Assembly (NCBI RefSeq): GCF_002162375.1
Contig: NZ_CP021425.1
Span: 2,725,501 to 2,789,500 of the forward strand
DNA from: Oleiphilus messinensis
GTDB taxonomy: Bacteria > Pseudomonadota > Gammaproteobacteria > Pseudomonadales > Oleiphilaceae
Direction: 5' to 3'
Length of the DNA stretch: 64,000 nt
Made by a program: the position numbers and the translations under genes. Within the stretch, counting starts at the first letter, position 1; every line of letters begins with the position of its first letter. Positions 17,381 to 25,612 of this stretch are shown here, piece by piece. The notes under the pieces are model-generated. The model was not told where the DNA came from. It saw only the letters and a list, made by a program, of their open reading frames with translations, and did no database searches.

Positions 17381-17483
17381 TTACATGACGATGCCAATGA
17401 TCAAAGCGATAAAGCCCGCAGGCAGGGCCAGAACAGAAATACGGTCTACCTGTTTTGAGTAATGCGTAGTCGCAGTCTTAAGT
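17381..17483 (-). pseudogene. Relic of a duplicate of the four-helix membrane-protein gene at 19189-19608
   Basis: Read on the minus strand this stretch encodes YSKQVDRISVLALPAGFIAL and then IIGIVM and a stop. It is nearly identical to the last 27 residues of the protein at 19189-19608 (YSRQIDRISVFALPAGFLAL, IIGVII, stop). The match fades at a stop codon about 34 codons before the end. No start or upstream part remains, so this is the 3' end of a degraded gene copy. Confidence 0.8.
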
Positions 17484-18122
17484 TAGATGATCGCGCTGTG
17501 CAGGTAGATATTAAACTTTTATGCTTCGAAAACCCGAAACACTAGGTCGTGTGAAATTATTTGGCCTTTTATGTCTTTGAAATACATGGTTAAGAGATGA
17601 CGGTTAAAAAATTACTTGAATTTATATAGGGAAGGGATGTAAGAGGGGGGTAAAATTTTATGGTTCTGTTTATATCTGTATAAATAGAACCATAAAAGAG
17701 TACGTTTTTAACGATATATGATTCTAATTTGGTTTAAAACGTGACATATTCGAGATTTGGAACCCGAATAATTTATACCCGTTTCAAATCATGTTGAGCA
17801 GGAAATTTCGCACCATATCGTGCAAAGGTCATTTGGAAGAATTACTCATAATAGAGAAAATTAGTAAAAACGTTGTAAGCGAGGTCGCATCATCATCTAA
17901 CAGTTTCCATAAAACTCCTCTGCACATCGAGAAATTTCGAAATGTGTAAGCTTTCCGTTTGGTCTGTTCTGTCAGATTAGCTGAAATTCGAAGTACTCGA
18001 AACAAGAAAGGGCTGAAGCCTAAAGCGGACATTGGGGGGATTAAAATTTCGATTATTCATGCAGGCTTTGACCATTCCTAGAAAACTATTGGTCTCCTTA
18101 TGAACGGTTTCAAAGTATAAAC
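17484..18122. other. Degraded intergenic region with a 19-bp hairpin
   Basis: No intact gene is seen. Minus-strand frames at 17829-18032 and 17977-18159 lack ribosome sites and recognisable content. The block lies between the gene relic at 17381 and the patatin gene, so it may hold other decayed duplicated sequence. It contains an AT-rich hairpin listed separately. Confidence 0.45.
17656..17697. repeat. AT-rich 19-bp hairpin
   Basis: The arms TTTTATGGTTCTGTTTATA (17656-17674) and its complement (17679-17697) differ at one position. The loop is TCTG. There is no T-tract that would make it a classical terminator. It could be an operator or the end of a decayed mobile element. Confidence 0.6.
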
Positions 18123-19181
18123 TTATTTGTGGATTATAGGCTCTGTTATGGCTCGACATTTGTCACTCGCCAGTGCAGAGTGCAACGCTGCAACAAGTCT
18201 ATCTGTTTCGTCAAGAACTATATTCCAGTAATGCTCTCTTTCAGAATCTGAAAGTCTCTCGAAATCTTTTCTATCTGGTATTTTTCTGTAAGGAAGGTTT
18301 TCGATAAAGCTAGCGCTTGGCACCAACATTACAACATTGCTGTAATTTTCTAATGTTGGTTTTCGCCAAGGTAATGGTTTGTCGAACCAGCCCGGCACTA
18401 TCTTTGAAGAAAAGTGGGGGTAAAGAATCAGTCCATCACTTACTTTGAAGGGGCCTCCAAAATGATAATCCGTTAATGCACCATCCCAGTACCAGCGATC
18501 TTTCCCGCCTGTAATCTTGGTCGGCTGCATGATCATTGGAATGGTGCCAGACGCGATTAATGCCTCGGGTAAGTTAACTTTATTAAGTGGAATGATTTCA
18601 GCTTTTTTTCCATGCGCGTTATCAACACCTAACTTACTGACGATAACTCGGGGATAGATTTTAGGGACTGCGCTTGGCGTAATTATATTTCCTAACGCAG
18701 CTAATGATAGTGAGCCAAATTGTACAGCTATATTCCGGCTATTCAGATATTGTCGATTCCTGACGGAAATTATATGCAGGTGTCGCCTTGTATTCTGAAT
18801 AATTTCCAGGCGTCGCTTTTCAGTAAAAATTTTAGTGAGTACATTGTCGACAAAACCCTGAACTTCCTTTGCCCGTATTGGATTAGAGTAGCGTTGGGTC
18901 ATATTGATCGCCTCAAGCTCTTTAAAGGCAATATGAGCATCACTTGTCGCGTAGAGCGCCATACGCCATGCACCGACGCTGGAACCTAATAAGGCGATGG
19001 CTTGTGTGGATGATGAGAGAAAATGCTGATTCAAGTATTGGTCCAAGCGACTAAGGGCTAACCACTTTGGTCCACCACTAGCGCCAACAATCAATCTTAT
19101 CCTGTCAGCATTAAGGCCTTGTTCTTTAATTTCACGGTAGGCCTTCGGGCCAGCTAGTATTCGAATGGATGATTGTTTCAT
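18123..19181 (-). CDS. Patatin-like phospholipase
   Basis: A lipid acyl hydrolase with a Ser-Asp dyad. The 352-residue product shows GASGGPKWLALS (oxyanion glycines) near residue 33, the nucleophile elbow GSSVGAW (GxSxG) near residue 67 and DGALTDY, the Asp of the dyad, near residue 235. No signal peptide or membrane segment is evident, so it is probably cytoplasmic. It lies 7 bases after the four-helix membrane-protein gene and is the last gene of the leftward operon led by the crotonase. It could supply fatty acids or acyl groups to the neighbouring acyl-CoA dehydrogenase and crotonases. Confidence 0.85.
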   Translation of the reverse strand: MKQSSIRILAGPKAYREIKEQGLNADRIRLIVGASGGPKWLALSRLDQYLNQHFLSSSTQAIALLGSSVGAWRMALYATSDAHIAFKELEAINMTQRYSNPIRAKEVQGFVDNVLTKIFTEKRRLEIIQNTRRHLHIISVRNRQYLNSRNIAVQFGSLSLAALGNIITPSAVPKIYPRVIVSKLGVDNAHGKKAEIIPLNKVNLPEALIASGTIPMIMQPTKITGGKDRWYWDGALTDYHFGGPFKVSDGLILYPHFSSKIVPGWFDKPLPWRKPTLENYSNVVMLVPSASFIENLPYRKIPDRKDFERLSDSEREHYWNIVLDETDRLVAALHSALASDKCRAITEPIIHK

Positions 19182-19188
19182 AGGTATC

Positions 19189-19608
19189 TCAAATAATCAC
19201 GCCAATGATTAACGCCAGAAAGCCAGCAGGTAAGGCAAAAACTGAAATGCGATCAATTTGCCTTGAGTACGCCTTTACAGCTTTTAGATCTTCTTTATCT
19301 GCCGCAAGTTTTCGTTTGATAACTGGGTAAAGGCAGATAAAATTTGAGATAACCGCAATGAGACCTGCACCCACTTTTACCATTAGCAGGTTGGTAAGTG
19401 TGGTCTCCACCAATAGGATAGTCCCCGTAACCAGCACGATAATGAACGTCGGCATTTCAAAAAACAGATCGATGTAATAATGGTTTTTGGTAACGGCGAA
19501 TCCGTGTGATTGTGATTCTGTGCGACTGCGTTCGATAACAAATTCAGCGCCGACAAGGCCAAACCAAAAGGCCACTGCCGCGATATGAGTAGTAAGAATA
19601 GCGTCCAT
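19189..19608 (-). CDS. Four-helix integral membrane protein
   Basis: A 139-residue hydrophobic protein with four predicted transmembrane helices (starting near residues 5, 50, 77 and 120). The ATG at 19608 has AAGGG 8 bases upstream. Conserved-looking polar residues within helices (HIAAVAFWFG, EMPTFIIV) recall heme- or copper-related CopD/DUF2269-type membrane proteins. I cannot prove that assignment. It sits between acyl-CoA dehydrogenase and patatin in one operon. A relic of a second copy remains at 17381-17483. Confidence 0.7.
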   Translation of the reverse strand: MDAILTTHIAAVAFWFGLVGAEFVIERSRTESQSHGFAVTKNHYYIDLFFEMPTFIIVLVTGTILLVETTLTNLLMVKVGAGLIAVISNFICLYPVIKRKLAADKEDLKAVKAYSRQIDRISVFALPAGFLALIIGVII

Positions 19609-19634
19609 TGGCTAGCCCTTAAATTGATTGACCG

Positions 19635-20765
19635 TTAGTTACCCAACAATTCTCGAGAGATCATTTCTTTCATGATTTCCGAGGTGCCGGCGTATATCTT
19701 CAGCACGCGTGCGTCTACGAAGGCTCGGGCGATATGGTATTCACTCATATAGCCATAGCCACCGAATAACTGCAGGCACTCATCGGTGACCTTACACAGC
19801 ATCTCCGTTGCTGAAAGCTTCACCATGGCGGCGTCAGACAAACTCATTTTTCGTTGCTCAAATTTATCGACACATTGATTGACGAATGCATCGTGTATTT
19901 CAATCTGTGTTTTCATTTCTGCCAGTTTGAAACGTGTATTTTGAAACTTGGCAATAGGGCGACCAAACGCTTGCCTTTCTTTCACGTATTGAATGGTCCA
20001 TTCAAGGCAGGCTCTTGCGGCTGAGACTGCGCTGGCAGCAACGGCAAGACGTTCTCTCGGAAGCTCCTGCATGAGATACAGAAATCCCTGATTCTCCATT
20101 CCTAGCAGGGAAGAGGCGGGTACTTTCATATTGTCGAAAAACAGCTCTGTGGTATCCCCCGCATGCTGGCCGATTTTTTCCAGTTGCTTACCTCGAGAAA
20201 ACCCTGGTAACGTCGCATCGACCAGGAACAGGGATATCCCTTTACCGCCTTCTTTAGGGTCAGTCTTGGCACAAACAATCACTAAGTCGGCATGCCCTCC
20301 GTTGGTGATAAATGTTTTTGAACCATTAATAATGTAGTGATTACCATCCTTAATGGCAGTGGTTTTCATCCCTTGTAAATCACTGCCGGTGGCAGGCTCA
20401 GTCATGGCCACTGCGGCGACCACCTCACCGCTGGCCATTTTGGGTAACCAGGTTTTTTTCTGTTCTTCATTGCCCATATGCAATATATACTGCGCGACAA
20501 TGTCTGATTGAATGGCGACAGAACCGGAAAGCCCCATAAAACCCTGTCTACATAGTTCTTGAAGCACCACTTGGGAATAACGAAAAGAGACGCCACTGCC
20601 ACCATATTCCTCAGGCAAATCGACACAAAGCAATCCCGCATGGCCTAATGTTTTCCATACTTCTTTTGGTAAAACACCTGACTGTTCCCAATGATGATGG
20701 TGTGGAACAATTTCTTGTTCGATTGCCTTTTTGGCCGCATCTTTGAAAATAAGTAGTTCTTCCAT
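19635..20765 (-). CDS. Acyl-CoA dehydrogenase, long-chain type
   Basis: FAD enzyme that introduces the alpha-beta double bond into an acyl-CoA. At 376 residues it has the standard length. MTEPATGSDLQGMKTTA and TFITNGGHADLVIV are the FAD-binding segments. ACLEWTIQYVKERQAFG carries a Glu at the place used as catalytic base by long-chain and isovaleryl-type enzymes. The medium-chain position near the C-terminus reads IYAGTSEI, with Ala instead of Glu, consistent with that subtype. The ATG at 20765 follows AAGGA. It is the third gene of the leftward operon. Confidence 0.93.
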   Translation of the reverse strand: MEELLIFKDAAKKAIEQEIVPHHHHWEQSGVLPKEVWKTLGHAGLLCVDLPEEYGGSGVSFRYSQVVLQELCRQGFMGLSGSVAIQSDIVAQYILHMGNEEQKKTWLPKMASGEVVAAVAMTEPATGSDLQGMKTTAIKDGNHYIINGSKTFITNGGHADLVIVCAKTDPKEGGKGISLFLVDATLPGFSRGKQLEKIGQHAGDTTELFFDNMKVPASSLLGMENQGFLYLMQELPRERLAVAASAVSAARACLEWTIQYVKERQAFGRPIAKFQNTRFKLAEMKTQIEIHDAFVNQCVDKFEQRKMSLSDAAMVKLSATEMLCKVTDECLQLFGGYGYMSEYHIARAFVDARVLKIYAGTSEIMKEMISRELLGN

Positions 20766-20779
20766 TGTTTAATCCTTAA

Positions 20780-21700
20780 CTAGTGAATTGATCTCTTACC
20801 GGCTGGGTGTCGTTTGCTTACATTGTCAAACCACATCAACATTTCGTCCCAGAGGTAGTGGTTGCTTTCTCGAAAATAACCTATATGTCCAATCGGTTGG
20901 TTATGAAGCGGCTCGAGTGTTTTCAGGGTGAGGTCACAGCCGACGTAATGTTCGCAAAATGCATCTCTTGATTTAGGTGGCGCCCAGAGGTCATCCGTCG
21001 AAGTGGCTGCTACGTAGGGTATTGCCACTTCCGCATAGGTACTTTTTAAGTGCTTGAAATTCTCGTCATCGAAAAAGTATCGGGGATTTTGGCACCAGCG
21101 CTTCCACTCTTGATAGACGCCTAAAGGCAAGTCTTCTCCCATGCCAAGCGTGCTCCAGGCCATGTAGCCTTTCCATTTTACGAGTGCGGGAAGTACCATA
21201 TTCCACAGTAGTTTTACCTTGATCGCTTCGGATTTTGACATCCATCCCGCCCAACCAGCGCCTGAACCGAAACTGTAAGCGGCCGTTAATAAATGATGAT
21301 TGGGTAGTAATCCCAACGCCTGTCCGCCATAGGAATGGCCTACCCGATAAAGTGGAACACCTTTCTCGTGCATGGCATCGACGGCCGCCGCCGCGTCAAA
21401 ACGCCCCCAATCCAGGAATGACATTTGAAGGTCGCGCAAGCTGCCTCGCTTGGATTGACCAATCCCTCGATAATCGAATGTCAGCACGTTAAATCCGAGT
21501 TCTACCGCGTAATTGGCAAAACGCCGATAGAAACCTTGTGGAACGCCAGTTGCGCCAGCAACGACGATGTTGCCTAACGTGGTGCCAATTGCCGAGTAAC
21601 GAGTGCCCGATAACGGATAACCATCGACCGTATGGAAGGAAACTTCACTCACGCTGCCCTGGTTTGCTTCGTTAACTACGGATTGAGATACAACCATCAT
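20780..21700 (-). CDS. Alpha/beta hydrolase
   Basis: A 306-residue serine hydrolase. The nucleophile elbow is RVGHSYGGQALG near residue 118. The His of the triad probably lies in HNQPIGHIGYFRE near the C-terminus, and an acid lies around ATSTDDLWAPP. FDYRGIGQSKRG is the typical strand-loop after the oxyanion hole. The ATG at 21700 has AGGAG 9 bases upstream; a TTG at 21706 falls within the same spacer. It is flanked by crotonase and acyl-CoA dehydrogenase genes, so it may cleave a thioester or ester in the pathway. The substrate cannot be told. Confidence 0.85.
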   Translation of the reverse strand: MMVVSQSVVNEANQGSVSEVSFHTVDGYPLSGTRYSAIGTTLGNIVVAGATGVPQGFYRRFANYAVELGFNVLTFDYRGIGQSKRGSLRDLQMSFLDWGRFDAAAAVDAMHEKGVPLYRVGHSYGGQALGLLPNHHLLTAAYSFGSGAGWAGWMSKSEAIKVKLLWNMVLPALVKWKGYMAWSTLGMGEDLPLGVYQEWKRWCQNPRYFFDDENFKHLKSTYAEVAIPYVAATSTDDLWAPPKSRDAFCEHYVGCDLTLKTLEPLHNQPIGHIGYFRESNHYLWDEMLMWFDNVSKRHPAGKRSIH

Positions 21701-21795
21701 TCTCAAAGACTCCTAATTTTTCGACTACATCCAGAAATAAAATCCAACTAGAAAAAGCTGCCGCGTTGTAACCAATGCGACAGCAATTAGGCGTG

Positions 21796-22605
21796 TTAGC
21801 ATCCTTTAAAATTTGGTTCCCGCTTTTGCATCATGGCCATCACACCTTCCTGCACATCTTTCGTTTTTAACAGGGCAAAAAGGTTATCGTTCAGAGAGGC
21901 CAATGCTTTCTCTTCGCCCTCTGTCGCCACTTGTCTTGCTGAAGAGAGCGTTGTCTTAACGGCAAGTGGCGCCGCTTTTGAAATTTTTTCTGCCAGTTCC
22001 AATGCGCGAGTTAGTTGTTGGCCCGGCTCAACCACTTCACTGACCAGTTTCATCCGCAAAGCCTCTTCGGCGTTGAATTCGTCACCTGTCAGCATATAGC
22101 GCATGGCATCAGACCAGCCAGCCACTTTTGGGAACCGAACGGTTGAACCACCAGAAGGTGGAATACCTCTTAATACTTCAACATGCGCAAAGCGTGCATC
22201 GCTTGCCGTAATGGCAATATCAGCGGTAAGCATTAATTCAATACCGGCAGTCCAACAGGCCCCTTGAACGGCGACGATTAGTGGCTTGGTTAAATGAGAG
22301 GTCGTCGCCCAAGGGTCGATACTTTCTTCAGGGTAATGAAAATTGCCACTCATTAACTTCGGTGTGAGTTCCATTAAATCCAGGCCCGAAGTGAAGTGAT
22401 CGCCATGGGCATAAACGACGGCACAGCGAAGCTCATCATTGCGCTCATATTCTCCCAAAGCGTTTGCCAGGTCGATCATCATCGTGCTATCAAAGGCATT
22501 ACGTTTACCCGCACGGTCAAGACCTATAAGTAGCACATGGCCCTTAATGTCTTTTGATACACGACCAGTGCCACTGTTAACTTCTCTCGCTTCTACTTCA
22601 CTCAT
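21796..22605 (-). CDS. Crotonase / enoyl-CoA hydratase-family protein
   Basis: Crotonase-fold enzymes stabilise a CoA-thioester enolate; most hydrate or isomerise enoyl-CoA. The 269-residue product has the N-terminal oxyanion loop GLDRAGKRNAFDSTM and GDHFTSGLDLMEL. The second oxyanion segment is ACWTAGIELMLTADIAI, and the active-site helix region is VLRGIPPSGGSTVRFP. The usual Glu144 (in hydratases) is not obvious, so it may be an isomerase or hydrolase type. The ATG at 22605 follows GAGGA. It is the first gene of the leftward operon, whose promoter contains operator B. Confidence 0.88.
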   Translation of the reverse strand: MSEVEAREVNSGTGRVSKDIKGHVLLIGLDRAGKRNAFDSTMMIDLANALGEYERNDELRCAVVYAHGDHFTSGLDLMELTPKLMSGNFHYPEESIDPWATTSHLTKPLIVAVQGACWTAGIELMLTADIAITASDARFAHVEVLRGIPPSGGSTVRFPKVAGWSDAMRYMLTGDEFNAEEALRMKLVSEVVEPGQQLTRALELAEKISKAAPLAVKTTLSSARQVATEGEEKALASLNDNLFALLKTKDVQEGVMAMMQKREPNFKGC

Positions 22606-22688
22606 AAAAAATCCTCAAACATAAATGACTAGATAACGACTGTAGAGGCGATCCCTTTTAAGCAAATAATTTGGCATTACCTATTTAC

Positions 22689-22704
22689 TATAACAGACGT
22701 TATA
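22689..22704. promoter_or_regulatory. Operator A (TATAAC-N4-GTTATA) in the rightward crotonase promoter
   Basis: TATAACAGACGTTATA is a perfect 6-4-6 inverted repeat. It overlaps a perfect -10 box TATAAT (22701-22706) whose likely -35 is TTACCT (22677-22682), an 18-bp spacer. The promoter points to the crotonase at 22795. A repressor bound here would block polymerase. The same word recurs at 22720, 23752, 34964 and 38684. Confidence 0.8.
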
Positions 22705-22719
22705 ATTTAGACTATAAAC

Positions 22720-22735
22720 TATAACGAGTGATATA
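22720..22735. promoter_or_regulatory. Operator B (one mismatch) in the leftward operon promoter
   Basis: TATAACGAGTGATATA matches TATAAC-N4-GTTATA except at one base. On the minus strand it lies inside the 18-bp spacer between a -35 TTTACT (22735-22740) and a -10 TATAGT (22711-22716). That promoter serves the operon of 22605 down to 18123. Its centre is 31 bp from operator A, three helical turns, so bound dimers would sit on the same DNA face. Confidence 0.72.
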
Positions 22736-22794
22736 GTAAAGCCCAAATTTGGGAAATTGATGAGCAGGAAAAAATTGGTACTTGGAGAAATTTG

Positions 22795-23670
22795 ATGAGT
22801 GAGCAAAAAGTTGATGTAGTTAAATATGAAGTCCGTGATCGTAAGGCGTACTTAACCTTAAATAGACCAGACCGTCTAAATGCCATCACCATGGAGATGG
22901 CTAGAGAGATTAAAGCGGCCGTAGATAAAGCGAATGAAGACCCCAATGTGCACGTCATTATTTTGCAGGGGGAAGGCAAGGCATTCTGTTCGGGGTATGA
23001 CCTTAAACAGTTTGCGGAGGAAGCGGACTACGTGCAGCCCCCGGTCTGGGATCCGATAAAAGACTATCAAAAAATGAAGCACAATACCGACGACTTCTTT
23101 AGTCTATGGCGCTCGCTTAAACCAACCATTGCCAAAGTCAGGAAGTATGCCGTCGCGGGTGGCAGTGATATCGCTCTGTCTTGTGATCTGGTCATTATGG
23201 AAGAGGATGCACGCATTGGTTACATGCCTGCTCGCGTCTGGGGTTGCCCGACCACGGCTATGTGGGTTTATCGATTAGGGGCTGAACGCGCCAAACGTAT
23301 GTTGCTAACGGGCGATACGATTTCCGGCAAGCAAGCCGCAGATTGGGGTTTGGTATTAGAGGCGGTGCCCAAAGAGGCGCTGGATAACGCGGTTGAAAAA
23401 CTGGCAGACCGTATGGCTGGGGTACCGATTAATCAACTGGTGATGCAAAAGCTGATGATCAACCAAGCCTATGACAATATGGGGCTAAACAGCACGCAGG
23501 TCATCGCCAATGTATTTGATGGTATCACCCGGCATTCGGCAGAGGGGCGCTGGTTCCAGGAATTCTCTGAGGTGCATGGCTTCAATGAGGCCGTTAAATG
23601 GCGTGATTCAGGTAAGTGGATTCCCAATGGTGGTGGGCCGATCCCGACAAAAGAAGATCTGTCGGATTAA
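22795..23670 (+). CDS. Crotonase / enoyl-CoA hydratase-family protein
   Basis: The 291-residue product starts at ATG 22795, 6-7 bases after GGAG; a TTG at 22792 precedes it. It has the crotonase signature LTLNRPDRLNAITMEMAREI, the oxyanion loop GKAFCSGYDLKQF and the second oxyanion segment AVAGGSDIALSCDLVIMEED. The active-site region is RVWGCPTTAMWVYRLG. The canonical hydratase Glu pair is not evident, so it may catalyse another CoA reaction. It is transcribed away from the other crotonase, from a promoter overlapped by operator A. It is a single-gene unit before the tetR gene. Confidence 0.88.
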   Translation: MSEQKVDVVKYEVRDRKAYLTLNRPDRLNAITMEMAREIKAAVDKANEDPNVHVIILQGEGKAFCSGYDLKQFAEEADYVQPPVWDPIKDYQKMKHNTDDFFSLWRSLKPTIAKVRKYAVAGGSDIALSCDLVIMEEDARIGYMPARVWGCPTTAMWVYRLGAERAKRMLLTGDTISGKQAADWGLVLEAVPKEALDNAVEKLADRMAGVPINQLVMQKLMINQAYDNMGLNSTQVIANVFDGITRHSAEGRWFQEFSEVHGFNEAVKWRDSGKWIPNGGGPIPTKEDLSD

Positions 23671-23751
23671 ATAAAGCCGAGTGCTGCCAGCACGCTAATT
23701 CAGAAGATGCCCTGATGCTTAATTGTTCTGACGACTAGGTATTGCATTGTC

Positions 23752-23767
23752 TATAACACTCGTTATA
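23752..23767. promoter_or_regulatory. Operator C (TATAAC-N4-GTTATA) before the TetR gene
   Basis: TATAACACTCGTTATA is a perfect inverted repeat 64 bases before the TetR start codon. A TTGCAT-like -35 precedes it and TATATT (about 23764-23769) could be the -10. This placement suggests autorepression by the TetR protein and identifies it as the likely reader of all five sites. Confidence 0.75.
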
Positions 23768-23831
23768 TTTATGCGGTTAAGCTACAATGGCGCAAGTAAG
23801 ACACTTTTATGACGTAAGTGAGATGTAAATT

Positions 23832-24428
23832 ATGCCTAGAACCAACCCTGAGGCTAGATTAAGGCTGGTCGCCACCGCCGCAGATATGCTGCGCAGACGG
23901 GGGATGAATGCGACGAGTATTCGGGAATTAGCGAAAGCGGCGAAGGCGCCTTTGGGCTCAACCTATCATTACTTCCCAAATGGCAAAAAACAAGTGGTCA
24001 TCGAAGCAGTGAATTTTGCGGGAGACAAAATTTCCGGCATGTTGCAAAAGTCCCTTGAGAAAGGGGCGGTAGCCGGTTTGGAGACCTTCTTGCAAATATG
24101 GCGAGATGTGATCGAATCCACTGAGTTTCAGGCAGGTTGCCCGGTCATTGCAGTAGCTATGGAACAAGCAACCAATGAAGACGTTGAAGCTGCCCATGAG
24201 GCTGCAGCAAAAGTTTTTAATCGCTGGCAAAAACTGCTGAGTACCTCGTTAGCTGAGGAAGGCATTGAACAGAGCAGGGCGAATGCTTTGGCGACGATGT
24301 ACATTGCCTCTGCAGAAGGGGCTTTGGGTATTTGTCGTGCAACCAAAGACATCAGCGCCTTTGACCAGGTCACCGAGCAGCTGCGTTTTTTATTGGAAAC
24401 AACGCTAAAAGAAACTCGTACCAAGTGA
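23832..24428 (+). CDS. TetR-family transcriptional regulator
   Basis: A 198-residue repressor. The N-terminal DNA-binding domain is complete. RLVATAADMLRRRGMNATSI is helices 1-2. RELAKAAKAPLGSTYHYFPN is the HTH, with the recognition helix SxLGSTYHYF-like and the typical KKQVVIEAV start of helix 4. The C-terminal ligand domain resembles the LmrA/YxaF type (QAGCPVIAVAMEQATNEDV). The ligand is probably an acyl-CoA or pathway intermediate, by inference from the genes around it. The exact operator word lies upstream and recurs at the promoters of both flanking catabolic units. The next gene follows after 10 bases. Confidence 0.9.
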   Translation: MPRTNPEARLRLVATAADMLRRRGMNATSIRELAKAAKAPLGSTYHYFPNGKKQVVIEAVNFAGDKISGMLQKSLEKGAVAGLETFLQIWRDVIESTEFQAGCPVIAVAMEQATNEDVEAAHEAAAKVFNRWQKLLSTSLAEEGIEQSRANALATMYIASAEGALGICRATKDISAFDQVTEQLRFLLETTLKETRTK

Positions 24429-24438
24429 ATAGTAAACA

Positions 24439-24894
24439 ATGACTGAATTACCCAATAATTTCGAGCAGTTAAAGTCGTTAGATCGGAAGGCTTTGAAGCA
24501 AGTTTACGCGTCTGGAACCTGTCCAAATCTGGATGATTTAAAGGGCACGGCTAAGGGCGTTGTGCTTGATCCAAAATGGTTTGACTACATACGTTTGTGG
24601 CGAGGTAAGCATTTTAATAGCAGTGGCGCCGGTGAAGTTAAAGGTAAAAATATTCTCGGTATTGGTTTGTTTTCCTATCAGAAATATCAATTTGATGTTT
24701 CTATTGAGAAGTCTTTGTTCGGTGACAGAAATATCGCCTATATCAATCACGACTATCCCGTAAACCCAGGTTGGGTAAGGCGATTTCATGATGAGATGGT
24801 TGAGCTGCAACCTGGATTTTATTTAGCTTGTTCTCATTACAGCTTGAATAATTCTTTACGTTATATGAGTTATTTTGCGTTTGATTTTAGGTAA
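24439..24894 (+). CDS. Hypothetical protein, in operon with the TetR gene
   Basis: A 151-residue soluble protein starting 10 bases after the TetR stop, so it is very likely co-transcribed. The ribosome site is weak. It starts with a helix (NNFEQLKSLDRKALKQVY) and a CPNLDDLKGTAKGVVL segment. Beta-rich stretches follow (WRGKHFNSSGAGEVKGKNIL, FDVSIEKSLFGD, PGFYLACSHYSL), and it ends in ...MSYFAFDF. The pattern resembles a lipocalin- or NTF2-sized ligand-binding barrel, but I do not recognise the family. The TetR operon context suggests a role in the same lipid/CoA pathway. Confidence 0.65.
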   Translation: MTELPNNFEQLKSLDRKALKQVYASGTCPNLDDLKGTAKGVVLDPKWFDYIRLWRGKHFNSSGAGEVKGKNILGIGLFSYQKYQFDVSIEKSLFGDRNIAYINHDYPVNPGWVRRFHDEMVELQPGFYLACSHYSLNNSLRYMSYFAFDFR

Positions 24895-24954
24895 TGTTGG
24901 TACGATAGAATCAAAAGGACGTTAAGAAGGATTGAATCTAACGTCCATTAACCG

Positions 24955-25176
24955 CTAGCCCTTAAAACTACTATCAAGCTTGTCCAAAAGTTCTAAGCCA
25001 CGTTCAATACTTCCACTGGCAGCAAGGGTTCGAAATCTTATTTCGCTATCAAACTCAGCCAGGGCTTGTGTTGATAATTCTTCCATAAGCTTGTTAATAC
25101 TAATTTTTTTATGCATGGCCAATGCTTTCAATCTTTCATGTTTGTCGTCGGGTAATCTTACAGTTAAAGTAGCCAT
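24955..25176 (-). CDS. Ribbon-helix-helix antitoxin-like protein
   Basis: A 73-residue protein. Residues 1-45 are a ribbon-helix-helix DNA-binding domain: the strand MATLTVRLPDD, helix A HERLKALAMHKK and helix B SINKLMEELSTQALAEF. The C-terminal tail would wrap the toxin. GGAGG lies 9 bases before the ATG at 25176. The gene starts immediately after the PIN toxin stop. Here the antitoxin is second in the operon, the reverse of the usual order. It probably also binds the palindrome at 25613. Confidence 0.8.
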   Translation of the reverse strand: MATLTVRLPDDKHERLKALAMHKKISINKLMEELSTQALAEFDSEIRFRTLAASGSIERGLELLDKLDSSFKG

Positions 25177-25177
25177 A

Positions 25178-25603
25178 TTAATGACCTCCTAAAAACAGCT
25201 CTGGTGTTAATATTTCAAAACTTTTGAAACTAAGTTCTGCACCTTTCAGGTCTTTAATGTTGTTAGTGATAATAAAGTCGGCATTTCCTGCAACTGCTAA
25301 CTCAATTAGAAAATTATCACCCTCGTCAATCAAGTTTGGTCGCCATAAGTAATAAATTGGCACCCATTTGCATACCTTATAAAATGACTTTGTGAGCTCC
25401 CTTATTTCTTCGCGGCTTAGAGGGCACAACTCTATAATGTCTTTTCTAGAGCTAACGTCTTCATATTCGCTAAATAGTGGATTACTAATCAATGGCGTAC
25501 ACTCATGCATTAGGCACTTGCGTAACACGCTCCGGCCTGGGCCTTCCTTGCCAATAAGTGCGCTTATTAATACGCTGGTATCCACCACTATTTTAGTATC
25601 CAT
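25178..25603 (-). CDS. PIN-domain toxin
   Basis: Putative ribonuclease toxin of 141 residues. The PIN acidic residues are visible: VVDTSVLISAL (first Asp), LFSEYEDV (Glu), LIDEGDNFLIELA (Asp) and ADFIITNNIKDL (last acidic region). It belongs to the putative toxin-antitoxin PIN family that pairs with RHH antitoxins. I chose the ATG at 25603 because the earlier start at 25642 would place the palindromic operator inside the coding sequence. No Shine-Dalgarno is evident, so translation may be weak or leaderless. The stop is one base from the RHH start. Confidence 0.8.
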   Translation of the reverse strand: MDTKIVVDTSVLISALIGKEGPGRSVLRKCLMHECTPLISNPLFSEYEDVSSRKDIIELCPLSREEIRELTKSFYKVCKWVPIYYLWRPNLIDEGDNFLIELAVAGNADFIITNNIKDLKGAELSFKSFEILTPELFLGGH

Positions 25604-25612
25604 AATGGCTAT

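Noticed and set aside
17829-18159. Two overlapping minus-strand frames of 60-67 codons
   Set aside because: No ribosome sites, no family, and located in a decayed region.
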